A stretch of 64,000 nt of DNA from Mycocentrospora acerina. Lineage: Eukaryota > Ascomycota > Dothideomycetes > Pleosporales. Location: positions 745,107-809,106 of the forward strand of contig JAKUHH010000030.1 in NCBI GenBank assembly GCA_022701365.1, read 5' to 3'. How positions within the stretch are numbered: the first letter of the stretch is position 1; the number at the start of each line of letters is the position of its first letter. The notes under the pieces were generated by a model. The model had not been told where the DNA came from, ran no database searches, and saw nothing but the letters and a program-made list of their open reading frames with translations. The translations under genes and the position numbers were made by a program. Below are positions 19,623 through 30,006 of the stretch, piece by piece.

Positions 19623-20562
19623 GGTGGTGGTGGTGGTGGTGGTGGCAAGCACGTGTGCAGCAGCAGCAAGAGAGGGCGGTTGGGGCTGCCGTCAGGGTGG
19701 CGGGGGCAGCAATGGCGGCAGGAGGGATGGATGTGCGGTCGTGTGCCGGTGGGGGTGAGGTTGAGGTGTGGCGCAGTCGTGTGCAGTGCAGTGCAGTGCA
19801 GTCGTGTGCAGTCTACTACGGTGCAGTGCAGTGCGGTGCTCTGGAATGGGGCGCGGGCGCGGACGCGGGCGCGAGGGGGAGAGTGCAGACAGCAAAGAAG
19901 AGGCAGCTCTGGGCGGGAGGCGTCGTGGTGTGCTTGCCTGTGGCTGTCCATGTCCAATGGCGGTGCTCCCGGCGGTTGGCTGCCCGACCTGGCTGGCCGT
20001 GTTCAACCCAGCATCGTCATGTGATGCCCAACCCGGCGCCGTCATGTGATGTTCAACACACGCCTGCCCGCCTGCATGCACGGCACGGCGCCTGCACACG
20101 CCCAGCGTCATTGCCTCGACGTCCCCTGCCCGCGCCTGCCCGTGCCTGTGCCTGCGCCGGTGCCTGTGTTGGTGTCTGTTTGTTGTCTGTCCCTGTCTCA
20201 GTCTCAGTCTGTCGCTGTGTGTCTCTGTCGCTGTGTCTGCACCTGTGCCCCTGCCCACACCTCTGCTTCTACCTCGACCGCCTCCACCTCCACCTTCCAA
20301 TGCGCCGCCCTGCAACCCGCTCCTCTCCCCACCACCCCCCGTATCCTCCCTCGCCTGTGCAGCTCGCTGCCAGACACGGCCGCCCCTAGACACCCCAGCA
20401 CACCAACCACGCTGCTGTGCGGTACTGTGCATCCCTCCCATGCCCAGCACGTCTTGCCCGTGCTAACTCGCTGCAGACGACTGCTCCTGCCCCAACACAG
20501 TCGCCTCGTCCACGCCCACGCCCACACCCACGCCCGCGCCCACAGTCGCCACCCTCCCCGCC
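19623..20562. promoter_or_regulatory. Bidirectional promoter region PPG1 / UPF3, low complexity
   Basis: This 940-bp region separates two divergent ATGs. The plus strand is G-rich with (GGT)n and GTGCA-repeat tracts up to about 19,960, then C-rich and CT-rich up to 20,560. Both genes therefore have a C-rich sense-strand leader. Near the switch point two copies of GTCATGTGATG (20016-20026 and 20041-20051) lie 25 bp apart, a candidate E-box-like regulatory pair. Open frames of up to 280 codons run through it on both strands. They are explained by GC-rich composition with few stops and are not called as genes. Confidence 0.55.
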
Positions 20563-22507
20563 ATGGCCCCCCAGGCTGGCCTCAACGGCGTGCTGCCCGT
20601 CGCCGTCCTCCACAAAAACACCCCGGCCTCACAGACACCCCGCGGCCCCAAAGCTGCCCAGCCGCGTCTGAAGCTCATCTGCCGCCGCCTGCCCCCCGGC
20701 CTGACCAAGGCCGAATTCGAGACCGTGCTGGGCCACGAGTGGAAGGTTGGCGCCGGCAAGGTGGACTGGCTCAGCTACAGAAAGGGCAAAATCTCCAAAG
20801 AGTGCGTCCCTGTCCTGCCCTGCACCCCTTTGCTCTAACACGCCCCCCCTCAGTGTCGCCAAACCCTCCAAGCCCGCCAGGGCATACTTTCACGTCACAA
20901 AGCAGGACCACGTCAAGCTCTTTGGCGACCACGTCCGCGCCGCCGTCTTCCAGGACGCCGCAAAGTCCTGGCAGGATCCTGCCCTTGTGGGTCCTCCTAC
21001 GCTCGAATACGCCCCATACCCCAAGATGCCCGGTGGAAGGCGGAGGAACGACAACCGACAGGGCACCATTGACCAGGACCAAGAGTTCAAGGACTTTCTC
21101 GAAAGTCTCACCAACCCCATCACCAAGCCCCCTGCTCCAGAAAATGATGCCCAAAAGGGAGAAAAGGTCAAGACTACGCCTCTGATTGAAGCCCTCCGCG
21201 AGCGCAAAGCAAACAAGGACAAGCCCCTTACCAAATCCTCCAAAAACGCCCGCGGAGACACCAAAGACGACCACGCAGACCGCGCCGAGAAGAAGATCCT
21301 GGCCAAACCTGGAAAAGAGAATGCACTCAACGCAGGCGATAAGAACCGCCGACTTGCCAAGGGTGACAAGGCCCACGCCACAAAAGAAGCAGTCAAGATT
21401 CTAAACAAGGAGGCTTCTACCTCTTCTTCCAAAGGCGCAGCGGCGACTGCTTCTGCCGACAAGGCTTCTGCCGGTCCCGCTCCAGAACGCAAGCGCGGCA
21501 ATGTTGCACTCGCAAAGTCGATGCTCCAGCGCGATCTTGGTGTAGGTCCTGCTCCGAACCGTCGACGTGGAACCAAGCGCGAGGTTGCCTCTGCTGCTCC
21601 AGATGCCCCACCTCAGTCCAAACACACTGCACCTGCCGAACAAAAGGTCAAGGAAACACCCGCCGCTCCAGCGCCTGCAACGCCAGCCCCAGAAAAGGCG
21701 GCGCAAGCACCCGCCAGAAAAGAACGTCCCACTCGTGCCGAGCGACGCGCTTTCAAAGCAAACCTGACCGACAAATCCAACAGCAAGGCGACCCCAGATG
21801 ACTCAAAGGCGCAGATGCCAGCCAAGGGCGCAAACACGCCAGCTCCTCAGATACTCAAGAAGCCTCAGCCTGCGCATGCTCCTGCTGCACCAAAGGGTCC
21901 GGCTGCCACGCGAGCTCCACCCACCGAACCCGCTGCCACCAGGGCACCTCCCGCTACTACACAGCCTCAAGCTGCCAATCCGACAAAGACTGTTCCCGCG
22001 CCTTCTGCTCCTTCAGCCAAGTCCGCATCCAGGGCTGCACCGGCTACGCCAGTTCCTGCGCCCACGAGCAGACACTCATTCCTCAAGCACGCCAACCCCT
22101 CACAGGGAATTACTGAGCCACTCATAGAGGAAGCCCTGAAGATGTTTGGAGCCATTGAAAAAGTAGAGATTGATAAGCGCAAAGGATTTGCCTATGTCGA
22201 TTTCGCTGAGCCAGAGGGCCTACAAAAGGCCATGGCTGCTAGCCCCATCAAGATTGCTCAGGGCGCTGTCCAAGTGCTCGAGCGCAAAGAAAAAGTTGCT
22301 CGTAATCCACGGTTTAACGGACCTCCAACCGGTCCAGCTCGCGGTGGCCCAGTTAGCCGTGGTGCTTTCGGACCTCGCGGACGTGGTGGACGCGGCGGCG
22401 CAAGGGGTGGAAGCCATGCCAGTTCCGGACCCGCAACGGCATCTGGTGACTCGGCACCTACTCCCTCTGCTCCCACAGCTGCTGCCAGCAGTGTTGTCGC
22501 GACTTGA
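20563..22507 (+). CDS. UPF3: Nonsense-mediated mRNA decay factor Upf3
   Basis: Two exons (20563-20801 and 20854-22507; 52-bp intron) give a 630-residue protein. Upf3 links the exon/termination complex to Upf2 and Upf1 in nonsense-mediated decay and shuttles between nucleus and cytoplasm. The N-terminal Smg4/UPF3 domain (about 25-170) has the hallmark L-K-L-I-C-R-R-L-P-P-G-L-T opening. Its centre reads A-R-A-Y-F-H-V and is only continuous after splicing. A Lys/Ala/Pro-rich disordered middle follows (about 190-480). A second RRM-like fold at about 487-555 contains I-E-K-V-E-I-D-K-R-K-G-F-A-Y-V-D-F, and an RGG-type Gly/Arg tail ends the protein. Yeast Upf3 lacks this second RRM, whereas filamentous fungal relatives often have it. 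Four other long open frames overlap this gene as shadows of its GC-rich codon use. Confidence 0.92.
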
Positions 22508-23024
22508 GCCTTGGGTCAAGGGATCATCACGACTTTACGGACCGCGAACATGGTACACGACGCCTGTCAGCGATTTGAAGAACCACCTCGGGTACCTCCA
22601 GTATGGCTACAAGGTGACATTTTGATATCAACTACAACGACATGTCAATTTGCCCATTAATGTCTTATACACGAGTACAAAGGCCCATGTCCACAACATG
22701 ATATCTGCGACAAGTATGCTCCATGGATGAACAGCGTCAAAGCGGTCAAACGAGGACGCATTTTGAGGTTTTGTAGCACGGGGATAAGAATATGCGATAC
22801 ATGTGAGATATGATAGCCTGGGAGAAGAGAGCGAGAAGCCATGTATCAGATTAGCATGATGGGACATTTTGACCTATGCAGCGGATAATGGGTAATAATA
22901 AAAAAGGTTGTAATCCACACTTTTTGCTCCATGTGGTCATTTGACTGTTTTTACATGATTTTTGGACGAGGCATTAGTGCCTTTTTTTGTTGTTGTTGTT
23001 GTTGCTATTGTCAATGTTGTACTA
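22508..23024. other. Convergent 3' gap, UPF3 / small Cys-rich gene
   Basis: About 520 bp with the 3' untranslated regions of two convergent genes. It includes a (TTG)n-like run near 22,987-23,004 next to the stop of the minus-strand gene. No additional gene is seen. Confidence 0.5.
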
Positions 23025-23622
23025 TTACATTTTCCTCTTTTGATTTTGTTTTGCAGTTCCGTCTTGGTCTTGGTCTCCATGTTCCTCTCCATGTTCCTCA
23101 TTGTCCATTTGTTGCCCAATAGCCTGTCGTTCGTCTCCTTCCCGCTCCCTAGCCTCTCTCTTCTGCCTCTCCTTTACCTTGCGCGGCTTCTTGGCACTAA
23201 TAGGTCCATCTGGACTCCTATCTTTCCACTGTAATATCATTAACTCATCAACTCATTACTTACTCGCTTCCATTCACCTTCACTTCTACTTCTACTTCCA
23301 TCCACTTACTTACTTACTCTCCCCCCAAAAAAATCCAAAGGAAAGAAACCAAGGAAAGAAAGAAAGAAGTGAAGACAAGACAAGACAAGACAAGAAACAT
23401 CATGTAAAAGTAAAGTAAGAAATATATTTTTTTAAAACATACCACGCCTCCATATCTATACCACGGAAACTCTGCCTCTTTCCCCCTTGCGTCTTCGACC
23501 CCGCCCGACACGCTTTTCCAGCAAGGGCCTGGGCAGACAAAATGCCACGTTTGGGAGGCGTCGGTTTGGCAGCGGATGAGTATTTTTTGGGGCGTGTTGC
23601 AGAGGGTGCAGGATTTGGGCAT
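23025..23622 (-). CDS. Small conserved Cys-motif fungal protein
   Basis: Two exons on the minus strand (23622-23443 and 23228-23025), separated by a 214-bp intron, give 127 residues. The N-terminal half has a compact Cys pattern (C-T-L-C-N-T-P, I-R-C-Q-T-D, H-F-V-C-P-G-P-C-W-K) that looks like a small zinc-binding module. It is followed by S-G-G-V-E-D-A and a conserved-looking Y-R-Y-G-G-V-W-K-D-R spanning the splice junction. The C-terminal half is Lys/Arg/Glu-rich, with K-K-P-R-K-V-K-E-R-Q as a likely nuclear signal, and ends in a short E-E-H-G repeat. I recall proteins of this layout as hypothetical proteins across Ascomycota, with no function established. It is convergent with UPF3 and tandem with the MT-A70 gene. 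Confidence 0.72.
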
Positions 23623-23883
23623 TTTCTTCTTTCCTTTCTTTTTGCTTTTGTTTTTGCTTTAGTCTGTTTTTTTTTCTTTCTTTCTTTCGCGTAAGATGGG
23701 ATGGGATGGGGTAGTGTAAATGCAGGTGGCGAGGTTTTTGGTGTGTATGGATGGAATGGTGAGTAGTGACATCATGAGAGAAAAGGGCACGTGACGATTG
23801 ATTCTTTTGTGAATGATTGGAAGATGAAGAAAGAAAAGATTGTATTATTAAACCAGGTATAGTAGAATGCTGGAAAAAAATTC

Positions 23884-25323
23884 TCAGGCTGTCCGAAATG
23901 CAAGGCTTGTTGTTGTCGTCGTCCCCAAAGAATGATTAACATCCAAACTTGACCTCGACGTCCAATATCTCTCCCAATTAAACTTCAGCACCTCGTTCCC
24001 CCACGATGTCCACCCCGCAACAAGGTAGCGTGAAAAGACTTCCAACGCACTGTAATCCCTTGCGTCGGGCATGTACGGCACCAGCAGCTCCTTCAAGCAC
24101 GGCTTCCTCGAATGCACGTCCGGCACCGCAGCAATAACCCTCGTCTTCACCTTCTCCGCATGCTGCATCGTCGTCCACGCGTTTGGAGCCGCCCGTCCCA
24201 GCAGTAGAATTTCATATGGCTTCCGCATCCCAGCATCTGCGTCAATGTCAAACATGCACTCCCCCCGCGTCGTCGTCTTGACCCACACCCACTCCTCCAC
24301 CAGCCCTACGTTCCACGTTTCAAACAACCCCCCGGGCCCGAGCACATGGTTGCGCAACGACGCCTTATTCGTGATCCACACCCCGACTAGCGCGTTATGC
24401 TCGAGGTAGTTGTCAATGTCCATTTTGAGCAGCATCCGGTGCAGGTACGGCATCCCGCCGATTTGCTCGTATGCGCCCTTGCGCTTGGCTGAGCGGTTGG
24501 GCCATGGGGGGTCGAGCAGGACGAGGTCAAAGTGCCGCGGGAGGGTGTGTGTGCCGGTTAGGTGGCGGAAGGAGGTGCGAAATTGGTCCGAGTGGGTGGA
24601 GTCGCTGAGGAAGAGGGTCGAGCGGGGAGGGATGGTGAAGTTGTACAAAGGGTGTGGGGAGGTATTTTGCGAAATGGTGAGGGACAGGGAGTGGGCTTCT
24701 GGGTTGTGGAAGGTTGATGTCCATGGCTCGTCTTGGTTCTCGTGCGAGACTGCCGAGGGAGCTGGCTTTTTCCTCGTTGGTTCATGTGCAGGATGGTACG
24801 ATACTGTCCACTTGTTCGCGGCTGCGTCTTGTATGGTTGCACCGGGTTCGGGAGCTGCACCTAGAGAGGCCATCATCTTCTGGAGATCAAAGGCGGTATC
24901 GTCGCCCTTGCTTTCATCCCACTTGGCCCACTCTCTTAGACATCGCTCGAGTTCTTTTTCCGGCTCGTCCGTGTCTACTGCACCGTCTCCGTGCTCTAAT
25001 GGCTGGGTTTGCAGTTGGCGCGGTGCACACCATGCATATGAAACATTGTTTCGGATTTCGCAAAGTGCCTGCTCGATAATGCTCTTGTACTCGAGATGTT
25101 GCGCTACATCAGAAGACTCGCCAGATTTTCTCGTCTTTGCTTTGCTTTTCTTGGGCCGGTAGTCGTCCTTGAGTTCTATGGGTGACTCTAGAGGAGTGGT
25201 TGATAGTAGAGTGTCTGTGCGTCCTTGAGCCAAAGCGATTGAAGTGGGTATGTCGATGAGTGTTACGTCGCGTCCTGCATTTTGGTAAAGGATGGCGCTC
25301 CTCGGGCCTCCTTGCATGGCCAT
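23884..25323 (-). CDS. MT-A70 family N6-adenine methyltransferase, METTL4-like
   Basis: An intronless 479-residue protein. The catalytic motif L-L-D-P-P-W-P-N-R-S (DPPW at 271-274) is the MT-A70 signature for N6-adenine methylation with S-adenosylmethionine. The surrounding order (F-D-L-V-L-L-D-P-P-W, then V-G-V-W-I-T-N-K, E-E-W-V-W-V-K-T, and K-P-Y-E-I-L-L-L-G near 375) matches the METTL4 branch. METTL3/IME4 and METTL14 look different. METTL4 relatives methylate U2 snRNA (m6Am) in animals and have been linked to DNA 6mA in some eukaryotes; the substrate here cannot be told. The N-terminal domain starts A-I-L-Y-Q-N-A and carries a basic Lys-rich patch around 58-66. The last 20 residues are Thr/Ser-rich. 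The second codon pair offers another ATG two codons in, so the start is certain to within two residues. It is divergent from LEU5. Confidence 0.88.
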   Translation of the reverse strand: MAMQGGPRSAILYQNAGRDVTLIDIPTSIALAQGRTDTLLSTTPLESPIELKDDYRPKKSKAKTRKSGESSDVAQHLEYKSIIEQALCEIRNNVSYAWCAPRQLQTQPLEHGDGAVDTDEPEKELERCLREWAKWDESKGDDTAFDLQKMMASLGAAPEPGATIQDAAANKWTVSYHPAHEPTRKKPAPSAVSHENQDEPWTSTFHNPEAHSLSLTISQNTSPHPLYNFTIPPRSTLFLSDSTHSDQFRTSFRHLTGTHTLPRHFDLVLLDPPWPNRSAKRKGAYEQIGGMPYLHRMLLKMDIDNYLEHNALVGVWITNKASLRNHVLGPGGLFETWNVGLVEEWVWVKTTTRGECMFDIDADAGMRKPYEILLLGRAAPNAWTTMQHAEKVKTRVIAAVPDVHSRKPCLKELLVPYMPDARDYSALEVFSRYLVAGWTSWGNEVLKFNWERYWTSRSSLDVNHSLGTTTTTSLAFRTA

Positions 25324-25950
25324 TACGTGGTGTTTTCTGTTGAAGAACAGCCGTCGTCCTTGGGGATGGCCGTCTGGAGTGATGTGGAGAATGTGGTTTA
25401 GGAGATGGGTAGAAGAAAAAAAACCTACTCAATGGCTGTGCAGCAAGTAGCCTTTACGTCACCACGTTAATTCAAAGAGTAATTCTTCAATTCGAACAGC
25501 CAGAGCAGAGTCTACGTTGGCTGTCTCTATGCCTCATAAACATTGGATAAAGGCTGTAGAATACCTAGAGATTCTTAACCTGACCCAGCATGCGGCTGTA
25601 TGCACTCTTCAGAACTGACTGCTTGCCTAGCAGTTCTGTCTGGAATTCTAGGCTGTACAGGATTTACACGCTCCCGTCGCACTGGAGTGTTGGTAGTCGC
25701 ATGACAGTGTTGGAGGTTAGAAGTTCCCTCCGCATAGCATCGGACATGAAATCCGGAAAGCATCCGTTTCGCCTTGCACCTCGGCAGTTCACGTCATAAG
25801 CCTAACCGCAGTTCCGTCCACACATTGCCGCTGGTTTTCTAATCAGCACGCGACTCGACTTTCTTTGCCTCCTGTCCAGCCTGTTTCCTTGTGGGCACTC
25901 CAGTATCCGCACAGGATCCCATGTCGCGGTAGCCATACGCGCCACCTGCG
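25324..25950. promoter_or_regulatory. Divergent promoter gap, METTL4-like / LEU5
   Basis: A 627-bp gap between head-to-head genes. Only short overlapping frames occur and no strong core-promoter motif is recognised. An AT-rich patch lies around 25,450-25,580. Confidence 0.4.
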
Positions 25951-27257
25951 ATGTCTTCGCACATCGCCCGCCATGACGGTTTCGGAGACGCCTCACATAC
26001 CATGACCACGACTGCAGTGCGCACAAGCACAGCCCCCCACAACGAGAGACATCCACCATTATGTCCGACCGACAGTGACGCGATTGTGCCAGCGAAGAAG
26101 GATCAGGAGAAGCACGTGAAAATGGGAGAAGGGACAAAGAGAAAGGTGGACAAGCAGAGCCCAGAATATCTCATGAAGAGCATGCTTGCCGGCGGTATTG
26201 CTGGATGTGCTGTACGTTGGGACCTCCATGGCTGCACACATACACCATTCAGCCTCGTACATACGGCCAAGAACGGAAAGCTAACAGAAGGACTATGTAG
26301 GCAAAAACAGTCGTCGGTCCGCTCGACCGCGTGAAGATCCTTTTCCAGACTCGCAATCCCCAGTTTGCAAAATACGCAGGCTCTTGGTCAGGCTTCCCTA
26401 CTGCCATGCGCGACATCTACCTTGAGGCTGGAGTTGCAGGCCTCTTCAAAGGCCACTCCGCGACCCTACTCCGCATCTTCCCATATGCAGGTATCAAATT
26501 CCTCGCCTACGAGCAAATACGCGCCGTCGTGATACCAACCAAGGCGCAGGAAACGCCAGGCAGGAGGTTTGTGAGTGGGAGTTTGGCAGGCATGGCATCC
26601 GTCTTCTGCACATATCCGCTGGAAGTCATCAGGGTGCGATTAGCCTTTGAGACCAAGGTGGAGCAGAAAAGCAACCTCTCGTCCATAATTCGAAAGATAT
26701 ACAGTGAGACCATGCTCACAACTACACATGCCCCAACAAACACCCTCACAGCAACAGCATCCAGCGTTGTTGAAAAAGTCGTTCCGTCTTCAGGCGTGTC
26801 CAACTTCTTCCGTGGCTTCACCCCCACATTGATCGGAATGGTTCCCTATGCAGGTGCGTCTTTCCTCGCACACGACACCATGTCGGACCTCATGCGCCAC
26901 CCCCGCGTCGCTCCCTACACCACCCTCCCCAACACATCGCGCGAGGAATCTACAGCAACAACACAAAAGCCTGCGCAGCTGCGGTACTGGGCCGAACTCG
27001 GCACCGGCGGTATCGCAGGCTTCGTTGCACAAACAATCTCATACCCACTAGAAGTCGTCCGACGGCGGATGCAGGTCGGCGGCGTCGTAGGCGATGGACG
27101 TCGTCTAGGCATGGCCGAGGTGGCTAAGAGGATATACATGGAGCGCGGGTGGAGAGGGTACTTTGTCGGATTGACGATTGGTTATGTCAAGGTTGTGCCC
27201 ATGGTCGCAACAAGTTTCTATGTGTATGAACGCGGGAAGTTTTACCTCGGGATATGA
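25951..27257 (+). CDS. LEU5: Mitochondrial CoA carrier Leu5 (SLC25 family)
   Basis: Two exons (25951-26211 and 26301-27257; 89-bp intron) give 405 residues. Three mitochondrial-carrier repeats are visible, each with the P-x-D/E-x-x-K/R signature: P-L-D-R-V-K (crossing just past the splice site), P-L-E-V-I-R and P-L-E-V-V-R. The sequence matches the Leu5/SLC25A42 type, which brings coenzyme A into the mitochondrial matrix in exchange for adenine nucleotides. The first repeat begins S-M-L-A-G-G-I-A-G-C-A. About 80 polar residues precede it, so a second in-frame ATG at 26002 is an alternative start. A longer-than-usual loop with Ser/Thr-rich sequence lies between repeats two and three. A run of ten G's (27271-27280) lies 14 bp after the stop. 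Confidence 0.9.
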
Positions 27258-27893
27258 GTTCAAAAGACATGGGGGGGGGGAATCAATCATCAATGGGAGA
27301 CATGCATAGCGGTCGGGTGTGTTTTTGGGCACAGCAACGGCGTTTCTGGAGTCTCACGGGCATACATGGACTGGACTTGGGTTGGGCAGGGCAGATAGCT
27401 GGGCTTTGCAAGTGTCTTTTTGGGTGGTGGTGGTTGTTGTCATTGTTGCTTGGGTCGAACAAAGGCGTACATAGACATGCATGCATCAACACGAGCGTTG
27501 GTTTTCCTTGTTGCCGAAGAAACCGAACAAAAAATACACATGAACACATCAGGCAGGGCATGTTTAACTCGCATGTGATCTTTCCTTGTTCATCAACGAA
27601 GAAACCCGAATTCCCCACACGCAAACCCCACACTGACATCAACTCACGAAAACCACTCTCCGAGTTCAGCCGAAGCCACATCCACCCTCGGAACCCCAGC
27701 AGGCGATCTTGCTGCTTCAAACATCCTCAGGGTCTTTGGTCTTGCGGACACGGGGTGGAGCGTGGTGGAGTTGGAAGTGGAGGTTCAGCCTTCGACGTGG
27801 GGTGGGGTCATTCGGTGAGATCTTAATTGGGGAGCAGATCATCCGTGGCATGCAATGCGTGGAGCGGAAGGGGCGCTTCACTGTGGCTCACGC

Positions 27894-27920
27894 ACGCACG
27901 CCCGCCCGCACGCACGCACG
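27894..27920. repeat. CACG/CCCG simple repeat
   Basis: A short array of CGCACG and CGCCCG units in the gene-poor tract. It creates apparent open frames on both strands. Confidence 0.7.
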
Positions 27921-29988
27921 GGGGCAATACAATAACGAGGCGAGACAAGATCAGCTGGGTCTTTGATGATAGGAGTCTTTGTTTGTTGCGTGCGCAAATG
28001 GTTGGATACCGAGTGTCGAGGTGCCGCTTGCGTCCAGTGCACTGCGTTGCTTGTGACTCTTTCTGAGTGCCCCGCGTGGGCGCAGCACGGGATGGAGGGG
28101 GAGAGGGGGACAATAGGGCAGCACGGAAGTAGGGCAATAGGGCAAGGCAACACCTGAGCGCCTATCGCTCTTCGCGTGCCTATGCATTTTGATACTCCGA
28201 CCCGCGATGCGAGAGCAGGGCAGAAAGAAGTCCGATGACTCACTCCTCTTCTCCTGCGTTGTTGTTTCAAAATGTGCCAGCAAACATACGTGTTGGCGTG
28301 TTGTTTTTACTTTGCAGACGCCATCTGACAACTCATGCTGTCGTCGTCAAGGTGCACACCCGGTCGACGGAAAATTAGTTGCACTACCTGCGGGTATCCC
28401 GCTGGTAGGCGTTTGTGCTTGCTAAACAGCTCACCGCTCGATAGCCTGGTGTAACGCCTGAGTATTGATAGCAGCAGCAGTAGCAGCAGCAGCCGGACCG
28501 ACATGGTGCCAACTTCCTGATCTGGAAGCCTGAGACATGGTCGCGGGGTTGATGCTGTGTGTGACTACCTAATTGAAGAGTAGGCGAGAGATGCCATAGT
28601 GGGGGGTTTTTGGTTGAACGCTCGTGATCTGATGGTCATGGTGATACGGATGGCACCGTAGTTGCGCTGTGTGGCAGCTGTCAGACGAAATGCACCGTTG
28701 CGATTGCATGAAGCACGTCAGCCCTATGGAGTTCAGTTCGCGAGCGCCGATGGCCGGACGCGTGGATGACAAGTGCTTGGGATCGGCAATTTGGGTCGCG
28801 GTCGAGAGGCTGCACAACTCTTCGCCATTCATCCGCTTATCAAGATTTTCCGTGCAACTCCTGCATCGGTATTGGACCAGCGATCGAAGGATGATTTTCT
28901 GCTGGCTATTTGGTGGCGTCGACGGAGTATCTCTGCCCTTGCAATATGGACGAGGACTCGCGGAAGAATACGCACCGAATACTGTGTTCGGGGAACCGCG
29001 TCTGCACGCCGCTCATCTCCCAGGTCGCAGTGACCAGATCAAGGTCTGTGGCACGCGGGGGTTCTGGAAAACCGTTGCAACGCCTGGAAGAGATGATATT
29101 CACATGGGGGTGCTGATTGGGATTTGGCGGATACATTGCTGAAATGGGAAGGTGAATTTTTTTGCCTGTTCTGGAATGTGCAGGCTCGGAGGCGCTACAC
29201 TACGCTGACCCGGGAATTTCTACTTTGAAAATCCTTCCTAGATGTTCTGGTCATGGGAAAGGGGTGGTTGTCAGCGTCAGTGCAAATTGCCGATGTCTGA
29301 TGTAACTTCCTTTCTCTTCTATGCGCGACTCATGAAATTATGACGAAAATCTCTGCGAAGAAACGCCGTGTCCCTCTCACCATCGGGCCGAGGATTACCC
29401 CTGCTGAACTCCCTTTCCCAGGTTCACACCAACCCATCCATCCACCAATGCATGCATCTGCAAAGAACCCACTAGCCCAACCACCCACGTGTGGGACCTC
29501 GACGTCACTGTCATGGTAGAAGACCTGGCATACTGGCTTCAAAAATGCTCAATGGGGCAATCTCGGTGCATGCAAGATATGCGAGCTAGCAGAAAAACTT
29601 CGTTGCAGGACCAAGTGGATAGGCAGAAAAAGTTTGCGACTGCATGTTTGTCGTGCAGCTGCAACTACAGACTGTTGAGACAAAGACAAAGTTGCTGTAA
29701 ACAGTCGAGTGCATGCAGCGAACAACATGCCTTGACACGCTGGTTTGTTTGGTACTGATGTTTCAAACGTCAAGGGTGACGCCGTCGTGAACCTTGTCCA
29801 GCGGCCCGCTGCGTGAAACGGATTGTTCGCATATAGCACTTTGTCATTCTTCTTCTTTACATTTCTTCAAATTTGACACACAGGGGCTCTTTCCTGCATG
29901 GTGGCGAACTTTCCCCGTCAAGTTCGGTGCATCATCTTTCTGGAACTGTGACAGTGTGGCTAATGTGCCAGATTTAGATTTTCCTATA

Positions 29989-30006
29989 TTTTTTTTTAAA
30001 AAAAAA
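29989..30006. repeat. T9A9 perfect palindrome
   Basis: Nine T's followed directly by nine A's form an 18-bp perfect palindrome in intergenic DNA. It could be a simple homopolymer pair or a strand-independent poly(A)/terminator-like element. Confidence 0.8.

Noticed and set aside
19505..20450. Frames of 150-283 codons on both strands in the PPG1/UPF3 gap
   Set aside because: They consist of repeats such as GTGCA and GGT read as low-complexity peptide, with no domain and no splice structure.
20046..21185. A 379-codon open frame overlapping UPF3
   Set aside because: It is Pro/Ser/Arg low-complexity, begins in the C-rich promoter and overlaps the well-supported UPF3 exons in another frame. It is a GC-composition shadow.
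27823..28331. Overlapping minus-strand ORFs of 104-130 codons
   Set aside because: They run through CACG and GGGCAATA simple repeats and encode low-complexity Cys/Pro/Arg sequence.
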